This document shows, one piece after another, positions 44,825 to 56,793 of a stretch of DNA of 64,000 bases (the stretch's first letter is position 1; each line of letters opens with the position of its first letter). Source of the stretch: Siphonodentalium dalli (taxonomy: Eukaryota; Mollusca; Scaphopoda; Gadilida; Siphonodentaliidae). The position numbers and the translations under genes are program-made. The DNA lies in NCBI GenBank assembly GCA_032622095.1, contig CP136066.1, forward strand, positions 152,543,152-152,607,151. Reading direction: 5' to 3'. A model generated the notes under the pieces. The model did no database searches, had not been told where the DNA came from, and saw only the letters and a program-made list of their open reading frames with translations.

Positions 44825-45114
44825 TAATATTACTTTTTCCTTAAGGGAAGCCCGAAACTGAACTATATGGATTACGTCTCCGGCCTTGTGTCAATCAGGA
44901 GGGTTAAAATTTTATTGCTGTGCCGATCCCACTCACACCCGTGTCCGGATTAGTCTCGCATGAATACACCCGCATTCTATCTATTGTCTAGTCAGTTTTT
45001 TTATTTCCGACTTAATCATGAGATTTGCGAGTCGCGGGGTTGGGAATGGCACCACCATGGGAGGGATCTATGATAGTTCAGTTTCGGGCTTCCCTTAAGG
45101 AAAAAGTAATATTA
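44825..45114. mobile_element. 274-bp TIR element with 8-bp target duplication
   Basis: Element 44833-45106 starts CTTTTTCCTTAAGGGAAGCC and ends with the exact inverse, flanked by TAATATTA on both sides (44825-44832, 45107-45114; this 8-mer is itself palindromic). Its interior (44870-45000) is nearly identical to the inverted right end of the large block at 49718-49860, so it is a deletion derivative of the same family. Confidence 0.8.
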
Positions 45115-46011
45115 TTTATAAATATTATATTTTTCCGCCAAGGAGAAGCCCTCAACTGAACTATATGGATTAGAATGCAAGCCCAGGAGGAGGCACGAGC
45201 AATAAAGTTAATTAATATCCAAATTCGATGGGAATGTACTCTTCCGAAACAGGATTCATGTAAATGTGATTTAGTCATGAATCAGATATGATTATGTTAC
45301 GTGAAAGAGCTCCCAATTCAGATTACGACATTGCTCAAATGTGTACCGCCCCCCCCCCCCCTTGTTTTTGGAATAAACATCCCAGGTAGTGCCATATAAT
45401 TCATGCTAGCGAGACAACCGAGCAAGTATAACTTTGCTGCATCCAATTCTCTTTGTTATCTTCTTCACTCTCTCGACAGTTCACATTATGAACTGATGTC
45501 ACATGCAGCCATTGTGTATGCCATAAGATATCAGAATGCTTATGATACACCAGGGAGCAAATTAACTGGAATCGCATCGCGATTTGCCACTGAAATGTGG
45601 ATACCGGTAATAGCGAGGAATTTATTATACAGGTATGATGTTATAAAAATGCTATCTAATCATGTCAATGTGAGATTATTTGCTAATCAGAAATCGAAAG
45701 TAAATTGCTCCCTGTGATACACAAACCAGATATAAAAATGATATGCTGCAGATATCAGAGCGAGGTATGAGGTTTCATTATATCATGCCACACCTCTGTA
45801 CTCCAGCCTCGTATAATGTAGAGAGCAGGGAACGCCATCATGATCCAAGGTATCATTGCATACCAGTATATATGGGATTAGAGAACACCACTGAGGACTT
45901 GATGAACAAGCATAGAAGCATCAGTGATCTATGATGGCGCACATAACGAGTGTCGGGTACATTTCGAAATGATCAAATGTAGCAGAATGATCAAAATTGC
46001 AAAATGACCGG

Positions 46012-46530
46012 TGAAGGAGTGGCCTGGAGGTATCCCGAAGGTATTACGATTCCAGGAGATTGGACCCCATCGTGTGGAGATGTGGGCCACTGCACAGTGG
46101 GGAAGAGATAGAAGGCTGGTTGGTGCAGCTCTTGGAGGCACGCAACAAGTCTTCCCCACCCAGATCATTCAGCCTTTCTTTCCTACCGGTGAAGGAGTGG
46201 CCTGGAGGTATCCCTAAGGTATTACGATTCCAGGGGATTGGACCCCATCTTGTGGAGATGTGGGCCACTGCACCATGGGGAAGAGTTAGAAGGTTGGTTG
46301 GTGCAGCACTTGGAGGCACGCAACAACAAGTCTTCCCCACCCAGAACATTCAGCCTACCGGTGGAGGAGTGGCCTAGAGGTATCCCGAAGGTGTACGATT
46401 CCAGGGGAGTGGCTGGGCCCCATCTGTGGAGATGTGGGCCACTGCACCGTGGGGAAGAGGCAGAAGGCTGGAGCAGCTCTTGGAGGCACGCAACAACTCT
46501 TCACTTCCCCACCCAGAACATCCTCCAAAG
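46012..46530. repeat. three tandem ~175-bp GC-rich units
   Basis: 'gtggcct(g/a)gaggtatccc' begins units at about 46019, 46198 and 46371. Each has 'attacgattccagggg', 'tggagatgtgggccactgca', 'gtggggaagag' and 'gcaacaa..tcttccccaccca'. Open frames on both strands simply reflect the repeat. Confidence 0.9.
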
Positions 46531-47050
46531 GCTACAGTGCTGGATCTTTCCTGACTGAGATAAATACTTGTACTTATCGCAAATTGTTGAATTAAATGAA
46601 GCAATATAAGATATCAACCTGTATCCTCATCCTGTACAAAATCACTTACCAGCGGAACATCAGAATCCTCGTCCGACAGTGTGCCTGGTGACCCACTGTC
46701 GACCCGCGATTCTTGCTCATCGTCGTCAAACCTGCCGACGCCACGCGATGCAGAGAAGCATGTTAAGATCGACGCCAGCCAACAGAATTGGCTGCATCAG
46801 GTTGGGATACCAGACTGTGGAAGAGGCCTACTCTGAAATGGTTCGACGCAAGACAAATGCTCTTGCATTTGGGATAAGTAGCTATGTCCTGTCCAAGGTC
46901 ACCCCCTTAAATTCTGGGGCATCATCAAGCTGCGCCCCCAAGGCCAGAGGGAATAAGTTCTGATGAGCCATTTTGATCAGAGGAAGCCCCTTCCATGGAA
47001 TCCCCCAAATGCAGGTGGTCCTGACCAAACTGGAATAAATGTCGATGACA

Positions 47051-47260
47051 TACCACTATGATCGCATGACGGCGGAGGAGCAGGCCCGGATGTATCCCGA
47101 AGGTATTACGATTCCAGGGGATCGACTGGACCCCATCTTGTAATGATGTGGGCCACTGCACCATGGGGAAGAGTCAGAAGGCCATTTGGCTGGTGCGCTA
47201 TGTCTGTGAGAGCAAGAGCGTCACGTGACAACGAGTCTTCCCCACCCAGAACAGCCGCCA
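47051..47260. repeat. 210-bp segment duplicated 897 bp downstream (copy 1)
   Basis: Almost identical to 47948-48157 (about four differences seen). The plus strand contains an open stretch reading 'YHYDRMTAEEQARMYPEGIT' and 'IPGDRLDPIL' before a stop, which looks protein-derived. I do not recognise the source. Units at 46012-46530 share the 'YPEGITIPGD' portion. Confidence 0.8.
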
Positions 47261-47947
47261 AGGCTTCTCCCAGGTGCCCAATAATTGTGGTGGCCTATAA
47301 ACAGATCTTCGTGGCAGGAATCCAGGCCGAAATCAAAATACTGATGGAAATTTCACTCTATGTGGAATAATAGTATATCGATGTGAATTTGTTCAAAATT
47401 TAATAATCGTATTGCCACCACCATTAGGCACCTGAGAGAAAGGTGCCGGAGCAATCGCCCGTGAAGATTGGTTTCCCGAATCAACCACATGCAGCACCCG
47501 CCTACCATTGGTTCAACTGCCGTAGCAGGACCTGGGGGGCCAGAACTGGTCCTGCCCGAGGTAAAGACTGGTACGGTTGCTCAAAGTAGGTAATCATTGA
47601 CTAATATGCCCTTACCCAACTATAACAAGTAATACACCCGTGAATGAGCAACCTGCACGGTGTGTGGCCATCAAATTCGAATCATGTTCGACTGCAAGAC
47701 ATGCTGTTAGTTATAACAAAGCAAGGTTAATATACATAACACAATACAACCTAGGTTATTGAGTATAAAGTAAGGTTAATATAAAATCACGTTATACCCC
47801 TGGCCACGTGATCTTACCTGCTATGACAGGTAAGATACTGTCTTTTCTCGTATATGAGGACGATGAGTTCCGAATGCACATAGGCAAGAACTAGGCGGTT
47901 TCCGTTAGGAAAGTGCGCTTACAGCGGACGTGAAGATACGAATGCCT

Positions 47948-48157
47948 TACCACTATGATCACATGACGGCGGAGGAGCAGGCCCGGATGTATCCCGAAGG
48001 TATTACGATTCCAGGGGATCGACTGGACCCCATCTTGTAATGATGTGGGCCACTGCACCATGGGGAAGAGTCAGAAGGCCATTTGGCTGGTGCGCTATGT
48101 CAATGAGAGCAAGAGCGTCACGTGACAACGAGTCTTCCCCACCCAGAACAGCCGTCA
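47948..48157. repeat. 210-bp segment, copy 2
   Basis: Partner of 47051-47260. The His-Met change (cgc to cac) and two changes after 'gctatgtc' are the main differences. Confidence 0.8.
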
Positions 48158-48159
48158 AT

Positions 48160-49690
48160 CATTTTCGTCATGATTGTATCGAATCGTTTTTTGTCACATA
48201 ATCAGTGGATATGTGACAATAGACGAAGAGCCATGTCTTGGCCGGTTTCGGAAATATATTGGCAGTAGATTTGCGCAATATAAACGCTGCGCATGTAAGC
48301 TCGCTTTAGACATGTAACAATACAAATGCAGTCCTTTCTGATATTCAGCGCAATATAAATGTGTTGCATGTAACTGCGCATCATACACGAGTGAAAGCTA
48401 TTTGGCAGAATATCGTTTTGATAGAAGTGGAAATAGAAGTTAGTGAGCCAAGTGATGGTCTCTACTGGAAAGACTATTGGCAGTGAATCTGGAGCACGTG
48501 ACAATATGTATTCTTTCTATTTCGCTGTTTGCCGTTATCATTCACTGACGAAACTGCAAAGTATGTCAGTATTGGGATGAAAACTGTTCACCATATGTAA
48601 GCATACTAGTAGTCAGTTCTGACAGCATACATGAGGCCCTGATACCATATGATTGTCATGTACAATGTATGGAACTATTACGGCGTGGAATACATTATTG
48701 CAAGCTCGCCCATGCCGAGGCATATTAGAGCCTACGGTAAGATGGCTTAGTGTCAGGCTACAAAGTTTTCACTTCATTGCAGTTGGTGAACAATTACATA
48801 CATGGATGTAAATTTAGAACGTCAGACAACACATCAATTTGAAGTGTGGTTATATATGTGATAACGAATACCATCCCCCTGTGACGGAGTGTTAGTAACT
48901 ATTGTACTGATGATACAATGAGTTATATGATATTTAATCGTGATAGACAAGGCAGAATTTTCTAAATACCTTGAAGTCGATGTAATGTGTTATTACATTA
49001 GCCATGTGTCTAACAAGACCACGCGCTCATACATACTGGCGGGCGTAGATTCGCAGGTATTGATCGTTAAAACAATGTTACAGATCGCTCAGTCGAAAGA
49101 AATGTGAATTGTCATCTGATAGTGATAACAAGTACTATCTTTCGAATTTATTCATGTAAAGTATGACAAAGGAGGAAATGGCTGTCCTGTGCAACTTTCT
49201 GCGAATTAACAGAGCAGTGCCATGTATGATTTGGCAGTATACATTAGGATACAAAGCAACGGAACTTACGAAATAACCGAAGCGAGTCGACGGAAACTTA
49301 TGGAAAGTGAAACACGTGTAGCACGAAAATAGGAGATATCGCATACCGTACTACATTGCGTCCTCAATTGTAAGTCATGATAGTCATCACGCCGTATGTG
49401 TGGCACAATATGCACTATGTGGTTTTGCCACAAGTAAGCTATGTGCTTCATTAGTCGTTGTCAAGATGGCCATCTGAATTCCAATTGTTGGAAGATAAAG
49501 CCGTCTTGAGGAAAACAGAAAACACGGAAACAAATTACGGATACAGTGAAACGAAAAAAGTTCCCGTTTCGGATGTGAGAAATATTAATTAACTATCGGG
49601 TACAATAAATTGCAAGTTTGTAATATCAACAATAAATATTGAGTCGATAAACTCGCAACACAGAAAGATACAACCTTGAGAAAATAGAAA
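48160..49690. other. gene-free part of the inverted-repeat block
   Basis: A short repeated motif 'gcgcaatataaa(c/t)g(c/t)(t)g..gcatgtaa' occurs at 48275-48300 and 48350-48375. No gene. Confidence 0.4.
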
Positions 49691-50236
49691 CGATCCTGTC
49701 CTGGCGAGGAGGAATAAAAACTGACTAGACAATAGATAGAATGCGGGTGTATTCATGCGAGACTAATCCGGACACGGGTGTGAGTGGGATCGGCACAGCA
49801 ATAAAATTTTAACCCTCCTGATTGACACAAGGCCGGAGACGTAATCCATATAGTTCAGTTGAGGGCTTCTCCTTGGCGGAAAAATAAGTCCACAGTGAGC
49901 TTATTTTAATTTTTATGTATTTTTTTAATGTAATTTTTTTTTTATTAAAAAACTAACGCCGTTATAACCTCTGCCAAGGTACCTAGAGTCAAAACACCAA
50001 ATTTGGTTGAAATCCGTCCAGGGTCTGGGAGAGAAGTCTGGACAGACAGATCCTACTCTTTTATATACCGGTATATAGATATATAATTATATCTGTATAT
50101 TTTTTTTATTTTTCATACAAAATATTTGAATTTTGATGATTTTATGATTTTCAGGCCTCTTAGATTCTTTTTCTTGAACACTGTCATTTGTTGTCCATGT
50201 CGGACCACTTAATATTCAGGTTTGATCTTTACTTAC

Positions 50237-50338
50237 AGTCATCAAATCATATTCATCCGGAGATTTTGCTATATGTACTTCGATAGGTGGGAACTCTGTC
50301 TGATGTTTGAACTCTCTTTCTGGATTTGGTTGTCCAAC
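50237..50338 (-). CDS. SOS1: SOS exon: REM-CDC25 linker
   Basis: Acceptor 'gtttcatttcag' (50340-50339), donor GACT|GTAAGT (50236), 34 codons, phase 0. It reads 'VGQPNPEREFKHQTEFPPIE' then 'VHIAKSPDEYDLMT', aligning with SOS '..[27 protein letters not shown]' immediately before 'LHPIE'. Confidence 0.92.
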
Positions 50339-51484
50339 CTGAAATGAAACAACATCAATCCATTACAAGACACATCTTTATATAGAGATGGGCTGTATTG
50401 ACATTTCTATTTTGGTATCAGTATTTTATACCTCGGTATCTATATCAGTATTCATTGTACAAGTCGGGATTATACAGTACTGCCACCAACAAAACCCATG
50501 CACCTCTGGCAGCCATAATTTCCTGTCAGGCTAGTTCAATATATTCATATTGATGGAATTCCCATTGTCAAGACAAAACACTACAGGCTGTCTGCCCAGT
50601 AAAATAGAATTTCAGAAGCTAATTGGCACTGTCTTCGGAAATCACTCTATGTCTTCTCAGTTTCTTTCTGCTCGTGCTAAGTACAAGGCGATGTTCGTTT
50701 AATAGTTTAGTCAAATGCGCTACCCGCTTGAGCTCACCAGTACTGAATGCTAAAATTTGCATAGATTGCGTTTGGCACATTCTGTTTGTGATTTAGTCAC
50801 ACATAATTAGACATGTGACAGCCAACGAATATAGAATATTATGAATAGTGGGTATTCACCAAATGGTGGTTATTCCCAAAATGGTGATGTCAGTTACTAC
50901 TGTTATAAAATCTAATGATAAACCTATGACACCGGAGACTGTTAGTGATTACGTAATTGGTTTGTATGTTAGCGCATGTGTCAATGACTTCAGCATAGAA
51001 CAAAGCAGTGTTATAACAGTGTCAAACCTAGTGACCCATCTTCAACTACCTGGAAGCTCAGTTGATTAAACCAGTATGAGTTGAATCTTAGTGCATATAC
51101 AGTGCGAATCCACTTGGATTCTCGTGATTTTTGTTGAGCAAATATTTACGCGAATTGATTTACAGATTCACATCTAAATATAAGCCCTGCTTCGAGTTCA
51201 GTTGCAGCTTAGGTTGCGGTCAATTGGTGGGTTAGTGTGAGAAGTGTTCACATTGTTGCATGTGTTGTTACATTTATACTAGTAGTTTGCAAAGACTGTA
51301 ACTTTGAGTTAATTAAAACTTAACTATGGTAGTATAATGGGACCATTACAGCATTGTATAAATAGTGGACGTCTGGATAATTGAACACCTCGGTATTGTC
51401 ATGATGCATCAGTTCGATATTTTCGTTACGTGTTGATAGCGATACCATTTCGGTATATCGCCGATCTCTAAGATCTGACATATG

Positions 51485-51665
51485 GAGCTTTTAGCTCAGT
51501 GTTCGACTTATAGTCACTGTCAACACGGAGATTTCAATTGATGCTCATCGCCGGACCGCTGAACTTCATAACAATGGCTAGGTTTCGAGTCCAAATCTTG
51601 TGCCCAGTTGTCACCCTTGAGCAAGGTCAATCATACTGTGACAGCCTTGCACCACTAATGCATTA
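51485..51665 (+). mobile_element. tRNA-derived SINE-like sequence
   Basis: 'gagcttttagctcagtgttc' resembles a tRNA 5' end with A box, 'ggtttcgagtccaaatc' a B box, and 'cccttgagcaaggtca' a body motif common in SINEs. The spacing between boxes is too long for an intact tRNA. Confidence 0.45.
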
Positions 51666-51819
51666 AACAAGTACCAGTCAGCTTGTCATTAGAATATGTT
51701 CTGATCAAACTAGAGCAGTGCCTGTACAAATGGCTGCAATAGACTCAGGTGAGCTAAAAAGTGCCAGAGAAACAGATAATCAACTGTGTGTGGCCCAAAT
51801 ATCAATAAAAGGCACTTAC

Positions 51820-51976
51820 CCGTCTCTGAATTAACTTCCTGCTTGAATCAGCCATCTTTTTCATAGCTTTGCCTTTGATTCCATCGAGAAATTCCTGCAG
51901 CTTATCTAGAAGAGTTGGGTCTCTCTCGAAGTCGTAGAAATGGTGGTCAACCCACTGCCGGAGTACGTTCACCACC
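51820..51976 (-). CDS. SOS1: SOS exon: REM domain
   Basis: Acceptor 'tttatcaag' (51978-51977), donor ACGG|GTAAGT (51819). Starts in phase 2. Encodes '[20 protein letters not shown]', '[16 protein letters not shown]' and 'RKLIQRR', matching SOS '[31 protein letters not shown]'. Confidence 0.96.
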
Positions 51977-52377
51977 CTTGATAAATGAAACGAAAGTGTC
52001 AATAATACTGCCGATCAATGCGGAGTGGGAATAACTTGGATATTGTTAGGAATTGCAGTCATAAAGAAAATTGAAAGTTAAAAAATATAAATGCAATGAA
52101 GGGATTGTATTATTAATGCAAAAGCAACTGTGCAGGGAATTTTTCTACCAGTTTTGAGAAAAGGTCCTGGGGAGGCTTATAATTGTGAATATATAGAGAA
52201 TTTAGGAATAAGAATTAGACTGGACTCCTTTATCCTGGTGCTGCTAATAGTGAGTTCTAATTGGTGCCAATGATGTGGAATCTCGGGGTTGGCAAATGAA
52301 AACTCTATGAAAGGTCATCAGATCCACTAATTTATATGTGGGTATGTGATTCACTCCAGACTGCCCTGAATACATCT

Positions 52378-52431
52378 TTAAATGATGCGATTAATTGATT
52401 AGGGAAATAGCTAGTTGTTGCAGCCCTAGAA
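52378..52431 (-). mobile_element. hAT-type MITE end fragment
   Basis: On the minus strand it begins TAGGGCTGCAACAACTAGCT, the same terminal words as the hAT element at 35011. No matching second end was found. It sits only 12 bp from the donor of the SOS exon at 52443. Confidence 0.55.
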
Positions 52432-52442
52432 GTAATACTGAC

Positions 52443-52562
52443 CTAAATTGCACTGGTTTGACATATTCTTTGCGAAATCGCTTGATGTTATCTCGGATAT
52501 GCATATTAACATCTCCGTCCTCCGTATCGACTTCTAAGTGTAAAGGTTCGGGGATATTATAC
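52443..52562 (-). CDS. SOS1: SOS exon: REM domain
   Basis: Acceptor 'atttaaacag' (52564-52563), donor TTAG|GTCAGT (52442). Encodes 'YNIPEPLHLEVDTEDGDVNM' and 'DNIKRFRKEYVKPVQF' with split codons at both ends (phase 2), aligning with 'FEIPEPEP..LKRFRKEYIQPVQLR'. Confidence 0.94.
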
Positions 52563-52679
52563 CTGTTTAAATAGTTAAAATAATCATTAATACATAGAAT
52601 ACATAGAAATAAAAAATAACAATAAATTTTAGCTTTGCATTTTTAAAATACATAAATGTGACTAATCATTTTAAATTTT

Positions 52680-53245
52680 AACAAGCAGTCGCAGACGACG
52701 GTATCCCCCGCCGAAATGTGCAGTTGGGATAGTGCATTCTCAATAATGTTTGCGTTCTCAATATGTGCTAAACAAGAGGTGGGATTTTGTCAAAAAGCCT
52801 GGCTTGCGAACTCATTTTAGGTACTAGCCATGTGACGTCGTCCATTTGCACCAAAAATAATAAACAAAGTCCAATAACTCTGCTGAAAATATCAACTCGT
52901 TCTAGATACTGTTCATGTGAACACATATACCAAAAATCTTTGAAATCCGATGACATTTGTGGAAATGAGCCCTGTGACGTCGTCTATTTGCTATTTGGTA
53001 AATTCGACAAAAATAATATACAAAGTCCAATAACTCCGGTAACAATAACTGGCCAGACCTGGCTTGCGAACTCATTCTAGGTAATGGTCAGATGAACTCA
53101 TATACCACAAATCTTTGAAATCCGTTTACATTTGTTCAAGTTATGACTCTTACAAATTCGGGATGGACGGACAGACGGACGGATGGATGGAACCCATTAC
53201 TATATCCCCCGCAAATTTTAAATTTGGCAGGGGATAATTAAAATG
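52680..53245. repeat. second copy of the 'acaagcagtcgcagacg' monomer repeat element
   Basis: Head 'aacaagcagtcgcagacgac' matches 11178. Two monomers match 12600-12960. It ends 'gacggacggatggatgg' and the hairpin 'tcccccgcaaattttaaatttggcagggga'. Confidence 0.85.
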
Positions 53246-53330
53246 TTTGCAACAATATCTAGATTTGAAAGCAATCAGCATCTATTCCTGTTCCACTAAT
53301 AGCTCATTGATCAGACTACACAAATACATC

Positions 53331-54400
53331 AATGCTATGGGAGACCTAGGATCAGATTGAAGTTCCCCAGTTAAAGTTGGTGATGATCACCCATTAGTCA
53401 CCTCGATTATGCATTCTATCTTCTGAAAATTAGGGGATATAGAAACAGAACAGAACGGAAAAAAGTAACTAAAAGCAATGTTAATTTGCTATCATAGATA
53501 CTTCCCAGAAGATGAGGCCTAAGCAGTGTCCCCCGACAACGTGGCAAGTCAAAAAAATGTTGAAATGTTCTAAGTCGAAAGGGTTAATAATTCCGTAAAC
53601 AAATAATTTTTCCGTCATCTATATACATGTTGCACATCTCCAATATGTGGGTAACAATACTCTGAAGTTTCAAATATCTACGATCAATACTGTAGGAGGA
53701 GTTGATTACACCATGAAGGTACCCTCTTACAGAAAATTATAAAAAATGATTTTCAAAGTCGAAAGGCCCATAACTCTCGAAAAAATCATTGGATCAAACT
53801 CAAATTCGAACTTGACCTGTATTTTGATATGAACGACCCACAAAAAAACCGGAATTTTCAATTGAACAGTCCAAACTTGAGATCATCCGGAAACCAAAGA
53901 AAAAAGAAGTAAAATTTAATTTTCTAAGTCGAAAATAGCCCATAACTCTAGGAAAAATCATCGGATCAAACTCAAATTCGAACTCAACCTGTATCTTGAT
54001 ATGACTGATCCACACAAAAACAGCATTTACAATTAAAGGATCCAAACTTGAGATATCATCCGGAAACCGAAAAAGTGAGAAATTTTCTAAGTAAAAAAAA
54101 AGTTGAAAAAAGGGATATAACTCTATAAAAGAACAAAGGATCAAACCCAGAATTGCAGAGCACATGTGTTCTTGGTTGAGACACCTACAAACCAAGTTTC
54201 AATAAAATCGGATGATCCTGGAGTTATAACTCCGGACAGATGGACAGGACGCACGGACGGACGCACAGGGCTAATTACAATAGTCCCCCAAAAATAAATT
54301 TTTCGGGGGACGATTAGGTCCCCAGTGGGTGAATTTTGTGATGCTACCCCTCTGGGGACATCATTGTGCAAATGTCAGACACACTATTTCAAGGCTTGCC
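53331..54400. mobile_element. TIR element of the 'cagaatgaggtcccc' family interrupted by a monomer array
   Basis: 53331-53526 matches the interior of 22064-22486 and 54310-54400 its right end ('gcaaatgtcagacacactat'). Between them 53527-54312 is a ~785-bp array element with 'taactct..aaaatcatcggatcaaac', 'aattcgaact(t/c)(g/a)acctgtat' and 'gatatcatccggaaacc'. It begins 'tgtcccccgacaa' and ends 'ttttcgggggacga', i.e. short inverted ends. Confidence 0.75.
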
Positions 54401-54549
54401 TAGTGGAAACCCTGGCATGATGAATATGAATTTTAAATGGAATCACAATCATTGAATAACTATTACTGTATGCTAAAACTATTTCTTTTTAACATTTTCG
54501 CCAGTAGCGATGACATAAATTACATCAACTATCAGCTTCTGCTGATGCC

Positions 54550-55931
54550 TTAACCCTTTCATGATGGGAGCATGAGGTTCATGATAGGAGCATAGGGTTC
54601 ATGACGGGAGCATGGGGTTCATGGCGGGAGGTGTGCTGGTGCAGCATTAAAGATCATGTGCCAGTGCATTCTCTTATATATGCGAGTCTCCCATAGAGCT
54701 TCACATATATAAGAGAATGCACAGGCTTACAAGGGCAAGGTAATTATTGTTATGCCAATGTATTATCTTACTAGCAGGTTAGCCCGCCACTAGCGGCATT
54801 CGTCCCATGACTTTGTTCGAAAAAGCAATTGCAACAGGTTCCGAGACACTTGTGTTGCATTTGTACCAAATTTCGTCGAAATCAGCAAGTTTTACCCGAT
54901 TTGACCTTGAATTGAATATTTTGTAGGTCAAGTCGTGGTCATGATTTGACCCGTCCAAAACACTCCACGGACAAAAGTACAGAAATCCGCCAGTTTTACC
55001 CCATTTGACCTTGAATTGACCAGTTTGAAGGTCAATGTCACGTCGGGGTCACGATTTGACCTGTCCGTGACACTTTCGGGATAAAAGTACCCATAGGTAG
55101 CAAGTTTGGGCTCAATCGGTTGACCCGTCCCAAGTTGACCATTTTGCTTCCATATAATTTTCATGGGACGAATGCCGCCAGTGGCATATTTAAATTTTAA
55201 CATAGGATTTTGCATTCAAATCGATTTATGTCGATAAAACTGTTATTTTTCAAAATTTCAAGCTGAAACTTCATGTTTCTGCGTGTAATACTTATATGTT
55301 CTTAAAATGACACAGTCCAACACGTAATTATGTTTTAGATGAAAGAAATTAGAATTTTTCGATGCTAAATTTTAACATAGGATTTCCCATTAAAATTGAT
55401 TTATGTCGATAAAACTCTTATTTTTCAAAATTTTAAGCTGAGACTTGGTGTGTCTGTGTGTAATACTTCTTAAAATGATAGAGTGCAACACGTAATTATG
55501 TTTTTGATGAAAGAAATTAAATTTTTTCGATGCTAAATTTCGAGCGATAACGTTGCGTTAAATTAAACGCTCTTTTATAGCGACGCGTCATATACAAACG
55601 CTCATTAAATTATCATGTGATTAACCCCCATAGTGCCGTTTTTTGTGATTGGGAGTGGAGAATGAGTGCTCAGGGCTTCTCCAAAATGCCGCAACGACGA
55701 TTCCTGTGGGTTTTTACCCTTAGATGGGAAGTTTGAGCTCAATCGAGCCAGCCGTTTTCGATTCTATAGAGGACAAATATACACACACACACACACATAT
55801 ATATATATGTAGTTCTCAAAATATATAGTAGATATGTGCGAAGCTCCCTTTAGGAGACTCGCATATATAAGAGAATGCATTGGCACAGAGTTTTCACAAA
55901 ATTCAGGAAGCTCCAGTCATAGAAATGTTAA
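54550..55931. mobile_element. piggyBac-like MITE (TTAA) split by a 1.06-kb insertion
   Basis: TTAA (54550-54553) | CCCTTTCATGATGGGAGC .. 'gctccagtcatagaaatg' | TTAA (55928-55931). The MITE centre, normally '..ctcttatatatgcgaag..', is broken after 'tctta' (54770) and resumes 'tatgtgcgaag' (55833). Three extra 'catgatgggagcatggggtt' repeats lie at 54563-54630. Confidence 0.8.
54771..55832. mobile_element. long member of the 'ctagcagg..atatatagtaga' repeat family
   Basis: Begins 'ctagcaggttagcccgccac' and ends '..aaaatatatagtaga' after (ac)n/(at)n. Contains 'gaccttgaattga' with 'gtcacgatttgacc' twice and a ~130-bp internal duplication ('aacataggatttt(g)cat' at 55199 and 55374). Same ends as 8970-9156 but six times longer. 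No coding frame. Confidence 0.7.
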
Positions 55932-56192
55932 TAATTGTAGGCTTGTATCAGACTTAAATCATAATTATGGTACAAATAGTTCACTGGCAATACATGGGTG
56001 TAGAATAAATACAGAACACAACCCGCATCAGAATCTCAAATACGTTTATATCAAACTCATTGCGGCGGTCAAATTTCACTTGAGTTCTGCACTCATGAAA
56101 ATTATCCTTGCGCCGTCCACAACTCATTCAATTTAATATTCTCGATTAAGATGCGCATTGTGTTGTCTATTTACACCAAAGTTTAGACTCAC

Positions 56193-56402
56193 CTTTCAAT
56201 TAGTAAGTCAATGAGTTCATGAGGATTGCTGAAAGATCTGTAGGTAGTAAGGAATGTTTTGATGAACTTTGGGTCGGAATACATATGGAACGTGAGTCGC
56301 TCAATAAGCTTCAATAAGACCCCTCCTTTTATCTGCGGACATTCTATTGAAGAATCATTCTCCTCAAACATTACATTTTCGTCAGAGTCAGGTTCAGAAA
56401 AT
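56193..56402 (-). CDS. SOS1: SOS exon: REM domain start
   Basis: Acceptor 'ttccatttcag' (56404-56403), donor AAAG|GTGAGT (56192), 210 nt, phase 2 both ends. Encodes '[15 protein letters not shown]', '[20 protein letters not shown]' and '[20 protein letters not shown]', nearly identical to SOS '[44 protein letters not shown]'. Confidence 0.97.
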
Positions 56403-56560
56403 CTGAAATGGAACAGTTTTAATGTTGTATTCAAGGTTCCAGACTTTCAGTTACAACAGCAACAGCATACAAATATAATTTAACAAAACATTTTATTATT
56501 TTTTTTGTCAACAAAAATATTTTGAAAACTGATGGGATAAAGCAAATATATGAACTATAT

Positions 56561-56741
56561 TGATATTTTTCGCGCGTTTTCTAGTATTAGCGCGAAAAAA
56601 TTGTATTCACAGTCCGTGACATAATGAGTATGAGAGTAGTTAATTAAGGCAGTAGCCAATGAGAGCAGTGAGTCTGCGGTAGGAGATTAATTAACGAGGA
56701 GTGTCAAGTCACTCTAGCCTATTCTTTCGTCGGGTCAACTT
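56561..56741 (+). repeat. split direct repeat A1
   Basis: 'tgatatttttcgcgcgtttt' to 'cgtcgggtcaact'. Near-identical to A2 (61490-61670). Contains an internal inverted motif 'ttttcgcgcgttttctagta..agcgcgaaaa'. Confidence 0.93.
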
Positions 56742-56793
56742 CGGCTGTGCTGGCCACTTATATTTATTTTTGCGGAACAAATCTTCTCTGGAC

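Larger units (their letters stand above)
45129..49885. mobile_element. 4.76-kb block bounded by ~43-bp inverted repeats
   Basis: Left end 'atttttccgccaaggagaag|ccctcaactgaactatatgg' (45129-45171) is the perfect inverse of 49843-49885. The right side continues into sequence shared with the small element at 44833. No target duplication is seen (flanks aatattat / aagtccac). Inside are GC-rich repeats (46012-46530, 47051-47260, 47948-48157), a fragment like 39060-39095 ('atgctatc(t)aatcatgtca') and the 47320 repeat. No transposase is recognised. Confidence 0.65.

Noticed and set aside
46011-46604. Six overlapping frames of about 70-105 codons
   Set aside because: All arise from three tandem ~175-bp units read in different frames; none is preserved across units.
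48202-48504. 100-codon minus frame
   Set aside because: Composed of a short local repeat ('gcgcaatataaa..'), no domain, within a transposon-like block.
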